A stretch of DNA of 45,491 bases from the IMG/VR virus record IMGVR_UViG_3300024429_000004, positions 1 to 45,491 of that record. The stretch is one strand, 5' to 3'. Made by a program: the position numbers and the translations under genes. The stretch is from a virus. Below the pieces are notes generated by a model that made no database searches, was not told the origin of the DNA, and saw only the letters and a list, made by a program, of their open reading frames with translations. How positions within the stretch are numbered: position 1 is the stretch's first letter; each line of letters begins with the position of its first letter. Of this stretch, positions 31,489-39,535 are shown piece after piece.

Positions 31489-33168
31489 ATGGAGGCCGTC
31501 GCGCGATGGTTTTTTGATGCCCTGTTCGGGCTGGCGGTCAACGATTGCGCACTGATAGCCGTGTGGACCTTACCTGACAAGAGAACGCGATTTTTTGACC
31601 AGACGGCCCAGGCTGCGGACTATGCCATGTCGCGCGCTGGGGATTCGGACGTCTACATGGGCGTCTGCCTCTACCCGCCGGGGATCAAACGCGGGCGAGG
31701 CCGGGCCGCGGATGTGGTGGCATGTCCGGCCATGTGGGCCGACATCGATTTCGGCCCACACCACAAGAAGCCGAAGCTGCCGCCCGATCTGGACGCCGCA
31801 CACGAAATCCTACGGGGAGTCGGTATCGGCCCGTCGATCGTCGTCAACAGCGGCCACGGCTTGCACGCCTACTGGCCGTTCGTCGAGGCGATGAGCCCAG
31901 CCGACGGCGCGGCTGAGCTGGCCCGCCAATGGTCGGCAACCGTCCGGGCGGTCGCCCGAGCACGGGGTTACGACCTGGACAGCGTGGGCGACCTGTCACG
32001 AGTGCTGCGAGTGCCCGGCACGTTCAACCGTAAGGACAGGCCTATCCGCGTCGACGTCATCTCCGGCATAGGTGTCGCCCCCGCCCGGTGCGAGCCAGAC
32101 GACCTGCGAAGCTGGTGTGCCGAGCCACAGTACGACGCGGCCAATCCGATGGCCGTTGCGACGGTCGATATGCTGGTGCTGCGAGCCGAGGCCGAGCCGC
32201 CGGTGGGGAAGTTTACGGCCCTACGCGAGAACGACCGGCGGTTCCGCCGAACATTCGATCACGACCGGCCGGATCTGACCGACCAGAGCCCAAGCGCGTA
32301 CGACCTGGCGCTGGCCAACACGGCGCTGGCCGCCGGGTGGACCGACCAGGAAGTGGCGGACCTCATCGGCTACTTCCGCTGCCAACATGACCTCGCGCCG
32401 GCCAAGGCCCTACGACTGAACTACGTTCAGCGAACGATCGGAACGGCCAAGGCGCACCAGCAGGTAGGAGCGGCGGTGGGGGAATTGGAGCGGATGGGAC
32501 GGCCTGCCCATTCAGCCGGCGACGAACCGGTCGAGGATGCTGACCGAGAAAAGATTTTAGCCCTACTTAGTAAGATCTTGGGCGTTCCGATCGTTCGGTG
32601 GGTTCAAGACAGTCGTGAGGAAGCGATTTACAGCCTGATTTTACGAGACGGGACGGACATTTTGATCGGGCCGGTCACGAATGTGATGAATCAGGTGGCG
32701 TTTCGCGGCCGTCTGTATGAGACGACGGGCACAGCAAGCAAGAATGTCAAGGGCCACCAATGGGCCCAGGTGCAAAACTATCTGGGATTGATCCGCGAGC
32801 TAGATGAAAACCCGGAAACCGGGAGGGTGAATCGGCTACGAAATTGGGTATCTGCCTACACGGAACACGTCACGGTCTACCCCTCCGAAGACCGCACCCA
32901 AGCGGCTGGCGGTGGCCATCCATTTACACACGAAGGAGAGCTGTTCCTGCAGGCGAACGCCTTGGCTCGGTTCGTCCGCTACTCGCTGGATGAGCCTGTG
33001 AAAAAACGGGAGGTACTGATGCTTTTGCGGTCTGCCAGCTTCTCACCGCGTGTCATTTTCGCCCGCGGCAAAAGTGGCAATCCAACCACGCGTCACTACT
33101 GGACGGTCCTGCAAAACGAAATAATCCAGGGGGGTACAGAGGGGGTAAAAGCGTTTCGAGAAACCTAA
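31489..33168 (+). CDS. Archaeo-eukaryotic-type primase
   Basis: The 559-residue protein has the AEP/RepB-primase signature: DID at 85-87 for metal binding, SGHGLHAYW at 121-129, and LSRVLRVPGTFNRK at 169-182. The C-terminal half has no Walker A, so the helicase activity must come from another gene (28815 or 33293). Such primases synthesise primers, or primers plus DNA, on phage DNA. It ends directly before an AT-rich repeat segment (33169-33292), a possible origin. Confidence 0.85.
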   Translation: MEAVARWFFDALFGLAVNDCALIAVWTLPDKRTRFFDQTAQAADYAMSRAGDSDVYMGVCLYPPGIKRGRGRAADVVACPAMWADIDFGPHHKKPKLPPDLDAAHEILRGVGIGPSIVVNSGHGLHAYWPFVEAMSPADGAAELARQWSATVRAVARARGYDLDSVGDLSRVLRVPGTFNRKDRPIRVDVISGIGVAPARCEPDDLRSWCAEPQYDAANPMAVATVDMLVLRAEAEPPVGKFTALRENDRRFRRTFDHDRPDLTDQSPSAYDLALANTALAAGWTDQEVADLIGYFRCQHDLAPAKALRLNYVQRTIGTAKAHQQVGAAVGELERMGRPAHSAGDEPVEDADREKILALLSKILGVPIVRWVQDSREEAIYSLILRDGTDILIGPVTNVMNQVAFRGRLYETTGTASKNVKGHQWAQVQNYLGLIRELDENPETGRVNRLRNWVSAYTEHVTVYPSEDRTQAAGGGHPFTHEGELFLQANALARFVRYSLDEPVKKREVLMLLRSASFSPRVIFARGKSGNPTTRHYWTVLQNEIIQGGTEGVKAFRET

Positions 33169-33292
33169 AAACCCCCCTAAATTAAAGAAATAGCTAAATA
33201 ACCCTTATGGCATAAGGACTTAGCAATCAGAACATTGTGAAATCATTTAGAGAAACGCTAAATGGCGCGCGCAAGTATTGGTAATTGTTAAA
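33169..33292. other. AT-rich intergenic segment with repeats (origin or promoter candidate)
   Basis: This gap between primase and helicase genes is much more AT-rich than its neighbours. It contains a perfect palindrome CCTTATG-G-CATAAGG (33203-33217), an inverted repeat ATTTAG/CTAAAT (33245-33263), and extra CTAAAT-like copies near 33178 and 33194. Such features are typical of phage origins or regulated promoters. Confidence 0.5.
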
Positions 33293-35002
33293 ATGGGTAA
33301 GACAGAATTGGTCATCGGCCCCCCGGGGTGTGGTAAAACGACTGCCCTGGGAGCTAAAACGCGCGAGGCCGTTACTAATGGATCACGGGTCTTAATTTGC
33401 AGCCTGACTCGAACAGCCGCACGTGAGGTGGCAGGCCGGGACCTACCGGTCAGTCAGGAGTGCATTGGAACACTTCACAGCCATGCCTATCGCTCGCTGG
33501 GGCGCCCGGGGGTGACAGAGGCCCACCTGCCGGACTTCAACGCCGTGGCGCCCGGGTATGGGCTATCCAGCGGGATCGTGGACGGTGATGACCCCTACCA
33601 ATCTCGTGGAGGACAGACGCTCGGTGATGAATTGCGGCAGGAGTACGACCTGCTCCGGGCCCGCATGATCGACCGGGCCCTCTGGCCAACCCGCGTCCAA
33701 GGCTTCGCCCAGGCGTGGGAGGATTGGAAACAACAACTGGGCGTCCTAGACTTCGCCGATATGATCGACCATGCACGCGAGGGCGGCGGTCCGGCGCCCG
33801 GCAATCCCAACGTCATTCTCGTCGATGAGTGTCAAGACCATAGTCGAGCGGAGCTTGAACTTCTACGAACCTGGGCGAGATATGCCGATCAGCTCGTCCT
33901 GGTCGGCGACCCCTGGCAATCGCTCTACACCTGGCGGGGGTCCTATCCGGAGATGTTTGCCAGCCCCCGCGTGGGTCTCGAATCTCGGTCCGTCCTGTCT
34001 CAATCCTACCGAGTGCCGCGGGCGGTCCATCGGGCGGCCCTGCGGTGGATCGGGCAGCTCAGTACGTATGAGCCGATTCGCTACGAACCACGGGACGAGG
34101 ACGGGCTGACGACGGAGATGCCAACCACCCGGCTTGCCCCGGAGTCGATCATCGATCAGGCCGAGCAGTGCGTAGCCGATGGCCAGACGGTGATGATCTG
34201 CGCCACAGCGGGATACATGCTCAGCCCGACGCTGCGCGTCCTGCGCGACCGGGGCGTGCCGTTCAGCAACCCGTGGGGAGCAAAAAAGGGGCAGTGGAAC
34301 CCGCTACGCGTTACACGGGGGGTATCGACGGCCGAGCGTATTCTGGCACTATTACGGTCATTAGTACGTGAGCGCCACGAACGGGGTGAAGGCGGGATTT
34401 CCTTCAATTTTGGGTGGAATGATTCCGACGGGGACGTAAAGTCCACGATTGCTGCACTTTTTCAAACGTGCGATGCTTACAAATTTCTTGCCCTCACCAC
34501 GGGAGTCTTACGAAAAGGTGCCAGGGACGAGCTAGCTCGGTGTGCAGCCGGTGACAGCGCGCTTTCACATCAGCCATTCACGGACGAGCACGTAGATCGC
34601 TGGATCAAGCCGGACCAGGCGCCGATCGTGCATCGTCTTATCAACGGCGAGCTCTCAGCCGACGTGGCGTTGCGCTGGTGGGAGGACCATCTACAGGCCG
34701 GCCGACGACAGGGCGCCCAGTACCCACTCCGTGTCGTCCAGACGCACGGCACCGTCGCCCTGGCCGAATTGCCGCGGCTCTATATCGGGACCGTCCACAG
34801 CTTTAAGGGCGCGGAGGCGGACGTGGTGTTCATCTATCCCGACCTGTCACCGGCGGCCATGCGCGAATGGCTTTCACACGGCACCAACCGGGATGTCGTG
34901 CTGAGGGTGTTTTACGTCGCGCTGACCCGCGCGAGGCGCGCCGTATACGTCTGCCGTCCGTCCAGCGGGATGTCGGTGAACGTGGGGGAGTATGTGAACT
35001 AA
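33293..35002 (+). CDS. UvrD/Rep-like superfamily 1 helicase
   Basis: The protein has 569 residues from ATG 33293 (TTG 33278 is possible). Motifs are Walker A GPPGCGKT (9-16), motif II DECQD (178-182), motif III GDPWQSLYTWRG (about 204-215), TVHSFKGAEAD and ALTRARRAVYVC near the C-terminus. The order is normal for 3'-5' SF1A helicases. It is followed, with overlap, by a VRR-NUC nuclease, as in RecB/AddA-like split systems, and so is likely to work in recombination-dependent replication or end processing. Confidence 0.92.
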   Translation: MGKTELVIGPPGCGKTTALGAKTREAVTNGSRVLICSLTRTAAREVAGRDLPVSQECIGTLHSHAYRSLGRPGVTEAHLPDFNAVAPGYGLSSGIVDGDDPYQSRGGQTLGDELRQEYDLLRARMIDRALWPTRVQGFAQAWEDWKQQLGVLDFADMIDHAREGGGPAPGNPNVILVDECQDHSRAELELLRTWARYADQLVLVGDPWQSLYTWRGSYPEMFASPRVGLESRSVLSQSYRVPRAVHRAALRWIGQLSTYEPIRYEPRDEDGLTTEMPTTRLAPESIIDQAEQCVADGQTVMICATAGYMLSPTLRVLRDRGVPFSNPWGAKKGQWNPLRVTRGVSTAERILALLRSLVRERHERGEGGISFNFGWNDSDGDVKSTIAALFQTCDAYKFLALTTGVLRKGARDELARCAAGDSALSHQPFTDEHVDRWIKPDQAPIVHRLINGELSADVALRWWEDHLQAGRRQGAQYPLRVVQTHGTVALAELPRLYIGTVHSFKGAEADVVFIYPDLSPAAMREWLSHGTNRDVVLRVFYVALTRARRAVYVCRPSSGMSVNVGEYVN

Positions 35003-35394
35003 TGCCTACTGAATCCACCATCGTCCGTGCGATCATCCGCCATCTACGAGAGCTCCCCGACTCCTGGGTGCTGAAGGTCCACGGCTCGTCCTTCCAGCGG
35101 CGCGGAGTGCCGGACATCCTGTTCATCTGGCATGGCCGGTCATACGCCTTTGAAGTCAAGTGTCCGGGCAAGCGCTTGACACGGATACAAGAGGTGGAGA
35201 TCGAACGATTGCGCAAAGCCGGTGTGCTCGCTGTAGTGGTGCATAATGAGGTCGATGTGATCCATGAGCTGATGATGGATCCCCGCCGCGCGGCGAAAAC
35301 AGAAAGTGCCTCCGGGGCGGCCGGGAAGCGTTCACAATCGCCGGATTGTGCCCGGCCGCCCATACTTCAAGACGAGAGGAGTCAACAACGATGA
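35002..35394 (+). CDS. VRR-NUC nuclease
   Basis: The 130-residue product matches the VRR-NUC PD-(D/E)XK nuclease family: E4, GVPD with D38, EVK with E51 and K53, then Q63. The last 35 residues form a charged tail. The ATG overlaps the upstream helicase stop. VRR-NUC proteins cut branched DNA; with the helicase next door it probably resolves recombination intermediates or processes replication forks. Confidence 0.88.
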   Translation: MPTESTIVRAIIRHLRELPDSWVLKVHGSSFQRRGVPDILFIWHGRSYAFEVKCPGKRLTRIQEVEIERLRKAGVLAVVVHNEVDVIHELMMDPRRAAKTESASGAAGKRSQSPDCARPPILQDERSQQR

Positions 35395-35621
35395 CCACCA
35401 CAGCATGGTGCCCGAAGTGTTTGGCAGAGCGGAAGCCTGGCATTGACACGCATTGCGGAGAGACGAGTTTTTATCTGTGCAAGGTGTGTAATGTGGGTTG
35501 CAGCATAGTCACAATGGACGAATTGGTGATGAGAAAGTACAGATCCAACGGTCGAAGCGCATATGGAGAGCCGCAGGAACGGGCTGCCGAAGCACAAATG
35601 GAGCTCGATGATGGCGGGTAA
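35391..35621 (+). CDS. Zinc-finger small protein (76 aa)
   Basis: The 76-residue product starts ATG 35391 overlapping the upstream stop. TTAWCPKCLAERK, then THCGETSFYLCKVCNVGC provides two CxxC pairs and extra cysteines for a zinc finger. The C-terminal half is charged and helical. Unknown role, expressed with the nuclease/helicase genes. Confidence 0.55.
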   Translation: MTTTAWCPKCLAERKPGIDTHCGETSFYLCKVCNVGCSIVTMDELVMRKYRSNGRSAYGEPQERAAEAQMELDDGG

Positions 35622-35820
35622 CGAACTGAAACTCTTAGCTCGAATTGAGAACTTGGAATTAGCAGTGTTGATTCTGACTAGAGCTTGTAGCGAGCACCCT
35701 CAGGTGCAATACCATCTCAATAGAGCACGGAAGGAATTTCAGCCTGCTGTCGATGTGGAACATTCATACAGTCCAATCGTGGCCTTCAACGACTCAGAAC
35801 CAGGTGATGATGACAGGTAA
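35611..35820 (+). CDS. Small helical protein (69 aa)
   Basis: The 69-residue product has an N-terminal helix (ELKLLARIENLELAVLILTRAC) with heptad spacing and an acidic end. It starts at the second of two adjacent ATGs (35608, 35611) inside the end of the previous gene and ends overlapping the next. No family recognised. Confidence 0.45.
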   Translation: MAGNELKLLARIENLELAVLILTRACSEHPQVQYHLNRARKEFQPAVDVEHSYSPIVAFNDSEPGDDDR

Positions 35821-35998
35821 AGAACTCGGCGAACGGTCGGCGTTTCCGACACACTATGAAGAGGATCTTGAGGGCTTTACCAAATGGGAAGTCGCCACAC
35901 TGGTGTTCCTACGAATGTCGGCCGGTTTAGCGTCCGGGCGTGACAATCAGGCAATACAGTGGGCATGTGAACAGGCCGACACACTGTTCGAGGAGTAG
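35810..35998 (+). CDS. Hypothetical early protein (62 aa)
   Basis: The start is ATG 35810 (or 35807), overlapping the preceding gene. The product is acidic and helical (KWEVATLVFLRMSAGLASGRD) with a final WACEQADTLFEE. It is followed by a short noncoding segment before the membrane protein at 36063. Function unknown. Confidence 0.45.
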   Translation: MTGKELGERSAFPTHYEEDLEGFTKWEVATLVFLRMSAGLASGRDNQAIQWACEQADTLFEE

Positions 35999-36062
35999 GC
36001 GCGGCGCCGGGTGGAAGCGGAGGGCAAGTAGATGACGACAACCGAGAAAGAAAGGAACCTGA

Positions 36063-36275
36063 ATGATGACGCAACAAACTAGCCTAACGACGTGGGGTGA
36101 TTTTCTGTGGTATCGAGAGACGACACAAGATTCGCCCATGGTTGATCATGCTCGTGTCGTGCGTATCAGTCCATCGTGTTATCGTGCAGGCCATCAATGC
36201 GGCATTGTTGTGGGACTGGTATCGGGCGGAGTGATAGGTTTTATGGTTGCGTGTGGCTTATTCGGAATACTTTAA
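36063..36275 (+). CDS. Small C-terminal membrane protein (70 aa)
   Basis: The 70-residue product has a soluble N-terminal half and a C-terminal glycine-rich hydrophobic stretch (GIVVGLVSGGVIGFMVACGLFGIL) that could be one TM segment. A strong AAAGGAA ribosome site precedes two ATGs (36063, 36066). It is one of several small TM proteins in this phage and, with no obvious holin elsewhere, a holin-like role is possible but unsupported by class features. Confidence 0.5.
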   Translation: MMTQQTSLTTWGDFLWYRETTQDSPMVDHARVVRISPSCYRAGHQCGIVVGLVSGGVIGFMVACGLFGIL

Positions 36276-36289
36276 CGAAGGGCGGGTAG

Positions 36290-36763
36290 ATGACGGGCGA
36301 GACGGTATCGCATCAACGTCTAACGCAAATTCGCTGGCAAGGCGAGGGCAGGTGTATTACCTGTGGAAAGTTGCGCGAACTGGCTGGTACGACCCATCAC
36401 TGCGCACTCCACGCTTCTAAACATCGCATACGTAATCGCAAGCGTGCTGGATGTAAACCCTGGCACCCCGGCGGTCGCGGCAGGCCGCCGATAGGATCGA
36501 AAAGAAGAGACCGCAAGATGAATCTGTATGCGTTTCTAGGTGTTACTGGCAGAGTGATGATAACTTCCAAATGTCCGGTCTGGGAGTTATTTGAAGGAAC
36601 AGAAAATTGGGAAAGAGAAGCATGGTCCGATGTGGAAGGCATTATCAAGCTTAAGCTCTTCGCTCGGTTTTTCGGCTACGTGCTAACAAAGAAGGATTCG
36701 GCGGACCTCCTACGCTTCAACTCCCGGACGCTGAAGCTCACCGGCTCGTGGACGATGGCGTAG
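36290..36763 (+). CDS. Zinc-finger plus LYAF-domain protein
   Basis: The 157-residue product has a basic N-terminal part with CITCGKLRELA, then CALHASKHRIRNRKR, a metal-binding/DNA-binding look. From about residue 77 (nt 36518) there is an MNLYAF domain: TSKCPVW, then W, KLFARFFG, LLRFNSRTLKL. This second part is homologous to the separate protein at 40620-40913. Thus a domain that stands alone elsewhere in the genome is fused here to a finger-like module. Function unknown. Confidence 0.55.
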   Translation: MTGETVSHQRLTQIRWQGEGRCITCGKLRELAGTTHHCALHASKHRIRNRKRAGCKPWHPGGRGRPPIGSKRRDRKMNLYAFLGVTGRVMITSKCPVWELFEGTENWEREAWSDVEGIIKLKLFARFFGYVLTKKDSADLLRFNSRTLKLTGSWTMA

Positions 36764-36794
36764 TTCTGGAAGTAGCTCAAGGGAGTGTTTGGTG

Positions 36795-36992
36795 ATGACT
36801 GACAAACCGGCCTTACCACCGTTTGACGAATCGACGCAATGTCCGAAGTGTGGCGATTGCGACATCGCGATATGCTTTTGTAAGGGAAGTATCTGGTCAT
36901 GGGAATGTGCCTTTCGCCAACGGGGCGAACACCTACACCGCCAGTGCCGTCGATGTCACTATGCGTGGCTGGAGGCGTGTCGTGATGACTGA
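36795..36992 (+). CDS. Zinc-ribbon protein (65 aa)
   Basis: This 65-residue protein has CPKCGDCDIAICFCKG followed by W-rich spacing and QCRRCHYAW near the end, giving CxxC...CxxC in a classic ribbon. It starts at ATGACTGACAAA, a start sequence shared with neighbouring genes. No family recognised beyond the metal-binding pattern. Confidence 0.6.
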   Translation: MTDKPALPPFDESTQCPKCGDCDIAICFCKGSIWSWECAFRQRGEHLHRQCRRCHYAWLEACRDD

Positions 36993-37113
36993 CGAACAAT
37001 TGCGACGGATTATCGAGGCGCTGATCGGGCTCCAGAACACGGTGCGCCTAGCAGTTATTTGGTTGGGCTTGCTCCTTGTAGTGCTCATGGTGGCGGTGTT
37101 ATTCCGAAGCTAA
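36985..37113 (+). CDS. Small single-TM protein (42 aa)
   Basis: ATG 36985 overlaps the upstream gene's end. The 42-residue product has an N-terminal charged helix (TDEQLRRIIEALIGLQN) and one C-terminal TM segment (LAVIWLGLLLVVLMVAVLF). It resembles small phage membrane effectors. Function unknown; it could modulate host membrane or holin activity. Confidence 0.55.
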   Translation: MTDEQLRRIIEALIGLQNTVRLAVIWLGLLLVVLMVAVLFRS

Positions 37114-37124
37114 GAGGCGATGCG

Positions 37125-37430
37125 ATGACTGACAAAGAACTGGAACCAATTAGGAAACGGATCACGGACGGGCTACCGACCGTGATGAAAGGACTTCGAG
37201 AGCAGCACACGTTTCCAGAAGTTGCCAGATACGTTGCAGTATCTCGCACCTTCTTAATAGCCGCGTGTGAAGACGCTTCACGAGTACTCGACGAGGTGGA
37301 TCACTTGCAAAACGGCCTGCGCGAAGTATGTCGTGGCCTATTGGGCGAACGGCCGAAAACCTGTTCGGCACGTGAAGCTGGGGCATGGGATGTGGTACGG
37401 GAATGCCGGAAGAACGATCCGGCGGAATGA
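37125..37430 (+). CDS. MTDKE-family small protein, paralog 1
   Basis: The 101-residue product begins MTDKELEP and contains VARYVAVSRTFLIAACEDASRVLDEVDHLQNGLREVCRGLLG. Its start region and the helix with VL-DEVD-L are shared with the next gene (37456), indicating a tandem duplication. A 20-bp sequence follows each of the two genes. No known family. Confidence 0.5.
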   Translation: MTDKELEPIRKRITDGLPTVMKGLREQHTFPEVARYVAVSRTFLIAACEDASRVLDEVDHLQNGLREVCRGLLGERPKTCSAREAGAWDVVRECRKNDPAE

Positions 37431-37431
37431 T

Positions 37432-37451
37432 CCAACAGCGGCCAGTGAGGG
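37432..37451. repeat. 20-bp intergenic repeat, copy 1
   Basis: CCAACAGCGGCCAGTGAGGG lies between two paralogous MTDKE genes and recurs exactly at 37662-37681, 230 bp downstream, after the second paralog. It contains the ribosome-site GAGG. It marks the unit of a tandem duplication or a recombination site. Confidence 0.75.
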
Positions 37452-37455
37452 TATG

Positions 37456-37659
37456 ATGACTGACAAAGAATGGGCGGACCTCAAGGAACGGGCAATGACG
37501 GCTGGTAAACAATCTGAAGCCCATAAGGTGATCTTGGAAGTGGTCGATGAGGTGGACCGACTGCGAGAAGGATTCGCCTCTGTAAACAAGGAATGGAGCA
37601 GTTTCGAGATGCAGTATGATTGGCTTAAGAACACAATAGAGGAGTGGTGTTCGACGTAA
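37456..37659 (+). CDS. MTDKE-family small protein, paralog 2
   Basis: The product has 67 residues from ATG 37456 (37453 also possible). It opens MTDKEWADLKERAM and contains VILEVVDEVDRLREGFASVNKEW, aligning with the VLDEVDHL helix of the gene at 37125. It is shorter than paralog 1, and each gene is followed by the same 20-bp repeat. A helical, probably coiled-coil protein of unknown function. Confidence 0.5.
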   Translation: MTDKEWADLKERAMTAGKQSEAHKVILEVVDEVDRLREGFASVNKEWSSFEMQYDWLKNTIEEWCST

Positions 37660-37661
37660 AC

Positions 37662-37681
37662 CCAACAGCGGCCAGTGAGGG
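37662..37681. repeat. 20-bp intergenic repeat, copy 2
   Basis: Exact copy of 37432-37451. The following start codon (37687) is a different gene, so the repeat is retained at the end of the duplicated unit. Confidence 0.75.
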
Positions 37682-37686
37682 CGGCG

Positions 37687-37806
37687 ATGAGCACGATTGT
37701 GGTACCTGACTTCACTCCAACCAAACGCTCGCCGTGCGCCTGCCTGTGTGGGCGGCGCCCGCTGTTCTTTTCGGAGCTGAACGATGAATCAGATGCCGTT
37801 GATTGA
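37687..37806 (+). CDS. Tiny cysteine protein (39 aa)
   Basis: The frame runs from ATG 37687 to TGA 37804-37806 behind the GAGG in the 20-bp repeat. The product has CACLCGRRPLFFS, a short CxCxCG cluster that could bind zinc, and an acidic end. Overlap with the next gene's start in another frame is typical of this region. Too short for family assignment. Confidence 0.4.
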   Translation: MSTIVVPDFTPTKRSPCACLCGRRPLFFSELNDESDAVD

Positions 37807-38035
37807 TGCAGAAGTGATTGAAGCTAGTGAGGTGCCTGCTAAACCGTTGGATGTATTTCAGGTGGTGGGATATTACAACCCTGAACAACGTTGGGTAGGT
37901 AAAGGCCTATACTCGAGCAAACTGTTTGCAGATGCAGCGGTTGAACGTCTGCTGGCCAAGCCGAACTACACTCGTGTAGTCATCTTTCGCCTTGTGTACG
38001 ATCCGAACGCGGAGAGCGGTGAGGCAACACAATGA
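37784..38035 (+). CDS. Hypothetical protein (83 aa)
   Basis: The 83-residue product has an acidic N-terminus (IDAEVIEASEVPAKPLDVFQVVGYYNP) and then a compact alpha/beta region (LFADAAVERLLAKPNYTRVVIFRLVYD). Similar small proteins occur in siphovirus early operons, but no function is known. It ends overlapping the DUF5131 gene (ATGA). Confidence 0.5.
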   Translation: MNQMPLIDAEVIEASEVPAKPLDVFQVVGYYNPEQRWVGKGLYSSKLFADAAVERLLAKPNYTRVVIFRLVYDPNAESGEATQ

Positions 38036-38865
38036 CCAAGATCGCGTGGGTACGTAGGGAAGACACAGTCCCCGTAAGTTGGAACGTCACCACGGGGTGC
38101 AGCCCGATCAGTGCTGGGTGCCGGAACTGTTACGCGGCAGGGATAGCGGTCACGCGGCTAAAGCACCACCCACGATACGCAGGGCTGGCAAACGATGGGG
38201 GAGACGGGGCTTTTTGGACCGGTGAAGTCCGCTGCCACGATGAGCTGCTCGCCGTGCCGCTCCGCTGGCGGAAGCCGCACACGGTGTTCGTCGATTCGAT
38301 GAGCGATCTCTTTCACGACGGGGTGCCGAGCAGTTTCATCCAGCGCGTGTTTGCGGTAGCACATTCGCGCCCCGAGCATACGTTCTTGTTTTTGACCAAA
38401 CGGCCAGAGCGGATGGCTACGGAGGTTGAACTATTCTTGTGCTTTAGCCAAAAGGAGAGGCAAGATCCTCCTGCTAACGTCTGGCTCGGCACGACGGTCG
38501 AGAACGGGGCCAACTTCGGGCGGGTTGATGAGCTGCTCAAGTGTCCGGCGGCCCTGCGGTTCCTCTCGTTAGAGCCGTTGCTGGGGCCGATCCATATTCC
38601 GATGGACGCATGGCCATGCTACGACAGCGGAGAGGACATTCCACCGGAGGAGCGGGGCGAATGGGGTCTGCCTGCTCGTATCCCTGGCATCGACTGGGTC
38701 ATCGTCGGGGCCGAGACCGGCCCGCACGCCCGGCCGATGGAGCTGGAATGGGCGATGAAAATCCAAGAGCAATGTCGTGATGCGGGGGTGCCGTTCTTTT
38801 TCAAACAAGGACCAAAGGGTGTGGTGATTCCGGCCGAGCTGTGCGTGCGGGAGTTCCCGCGATGA
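38032..38865 (+). CDS. DUF5131 (phage Gp37/Gp68 family) protein
   Basis: The 277-residue protein has the family signature near the N-terminus: NVTTGCSPISAGCRNCYA with cysteines at 23, 30 and 33. It also has the downstream DSMSDLFHDGVP and FLFLTKRPERM segments and a C-terminal GAETGPHARPM, then FFFKQ region. The cysteine triad and the conserved layout suggest an iron-sulfur or radical-SAM-like fold, although biochemical function is unknown for phage members. It lies in a run of DNA-metabolism genes, so DNA modification or repair is a natural hypothesis. Confidence 0.88.
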   Translation: MTKIAWVRREDTVPVSWNVTTGCSPISAGCRNCYAAGIAVTRLKHHPRYAGLANDGGDGAFWTGEVRCHDELLAVPLRWRKPHTVFVDSMSDLFHDGVPSSFIQRVFAVAHSRPEHTFLFLTKRPERMATEVELFLCFSQKERQDPPANVWLGTTVENGANFGRVDELLKCPAALRFLSLEPLLGPIHIPMDAWPCYDSGEDIPPEERGEWGLPARIPGIDWVIVGAETGPHARPMELEWAMKIQEQCRDAGVPFFFKQGPKGVVIPAELCVREFPR

Positions 38866-38948
38866 CCACTCGATTCATCGAAGCCGACGTGCTGCCCGGT
38901 GTCAACCCGCTGTTTGCGGAGGTGGATGATGCTGTCGTACCCACGTGA
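38862..38948 (+). CDS. Tiny hypothetical protein (28 aa)
   Basis: ATG 38862 overlaps the DUF5131 stop (ATGA). The short product MTTRFIEADVLPGVNPLFAE... is acidic. Its GGAGGTGG codons serve as the ribosome site of the next gene, so it may exist mainly as a leader peptide that couples translation. Confidence 0.4.
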   Translation: MTTRFIEADVLPGVNPLFAEVDDAVVPT

Positions 38949-39120
38949 AGGTCAGGTAGTCCAGATGTGGTACCGTGACAAGACGATGCCCTTGCACGGT
39001 CTGACCGGCACGATCGTGATCGTCTCGCGTGGGCCGGGGCCCCGTAATCACGGGATCGCGGTTGATGGGGTGATGTACGTCGTCAACCGTGGGCATTTGC
39101 GAAAGGTGGGCGATGAGTAA
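38926..39120 (+). CDS. Small beta-barrel-like protein (64 aa)
   Basis: The protein has 64 residues, starting after GGAGGTGG at ATG 38926 (or 38929). It is nearly all short strands: EGQVVQMWYRDKTM, then GLTGTIVIVSRGPG, then GVMYVVNRGHLRKV, an SH3-like or KOW-like barrel pattern. It overlaps the next nuclease gene. Possibly a DNA- or protein-binding accessory; no family is claimed. Confidence 0.5.
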   Translation: MMLSYPREGQVVQMWYRDKTMPLHGLTGTIVIVSRGPGPRNHGIAVDGVMYVVNRGHLRKVGDE

Positions 39121-39535
39121 GCCCGGTCGCGTAACGGAACAGCAACTCGTGGATGTGCTTGTCCAGTATTTCGAGGCCGACCACATCGTGGGCTATGAAG
39201 TCGAGCACTATGAGCGGCGGATCGACGTAGTTGTCTTGCGGTCGGACACGGATGAATTGTGGGCGATAGAAGCCAAGGTTGCGGCCTGGAAACGGGCGAT
39301 TTCGCAAGCTGTCGTAAGTCAGGTTGCGGCGCAGCGGTCATATGTCGCGATGTACGACAAACACGCACATCGCGTCGACCGCTCTCTTCTCGACGAACAG
39401 GGCATCGGCCTGATTGCCGTGGGGACACGCAGGGGGCAGGTCAAGATTCTCAAAGACGCTCCCATCAGCCGCTATATGAATCCCCTGATGGTGAACAACA
39501 TTCGATCGCAGTTGTTAATGTGGAGTAAGCGATGA
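39113..39535 (+). CDS. PD-(D/E)XK nuclease-like protein 1
   Basis: The 140-residue product has the restriction-endonuclease-like pattern: basic N-terminus, RRIDVVVL with D38, then WAIEAKV with E53 and K55, and a following helix. Length and spacing fit the small MmcB-like/PDDEXK group. It starts at ATG 39113 inside the end of the SH3-like gene and overlaps the second nuclease. Likely functions in repair or recombination, or in degradation of host DNA. Confidence 0.75.
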   Translation: MSKPGRVTEQQLVDVLVQYFEADHIVGYEVEHYERRIDVVVLRSDTDELWAIEAKVAAWKRAISQAVVSQVAAQRSYVAMYDKHAHRVDRSLLDEQGIGLIAVGTRRGQVKILKDAPISRYMNPLMVNNIRSQLLMWSKR

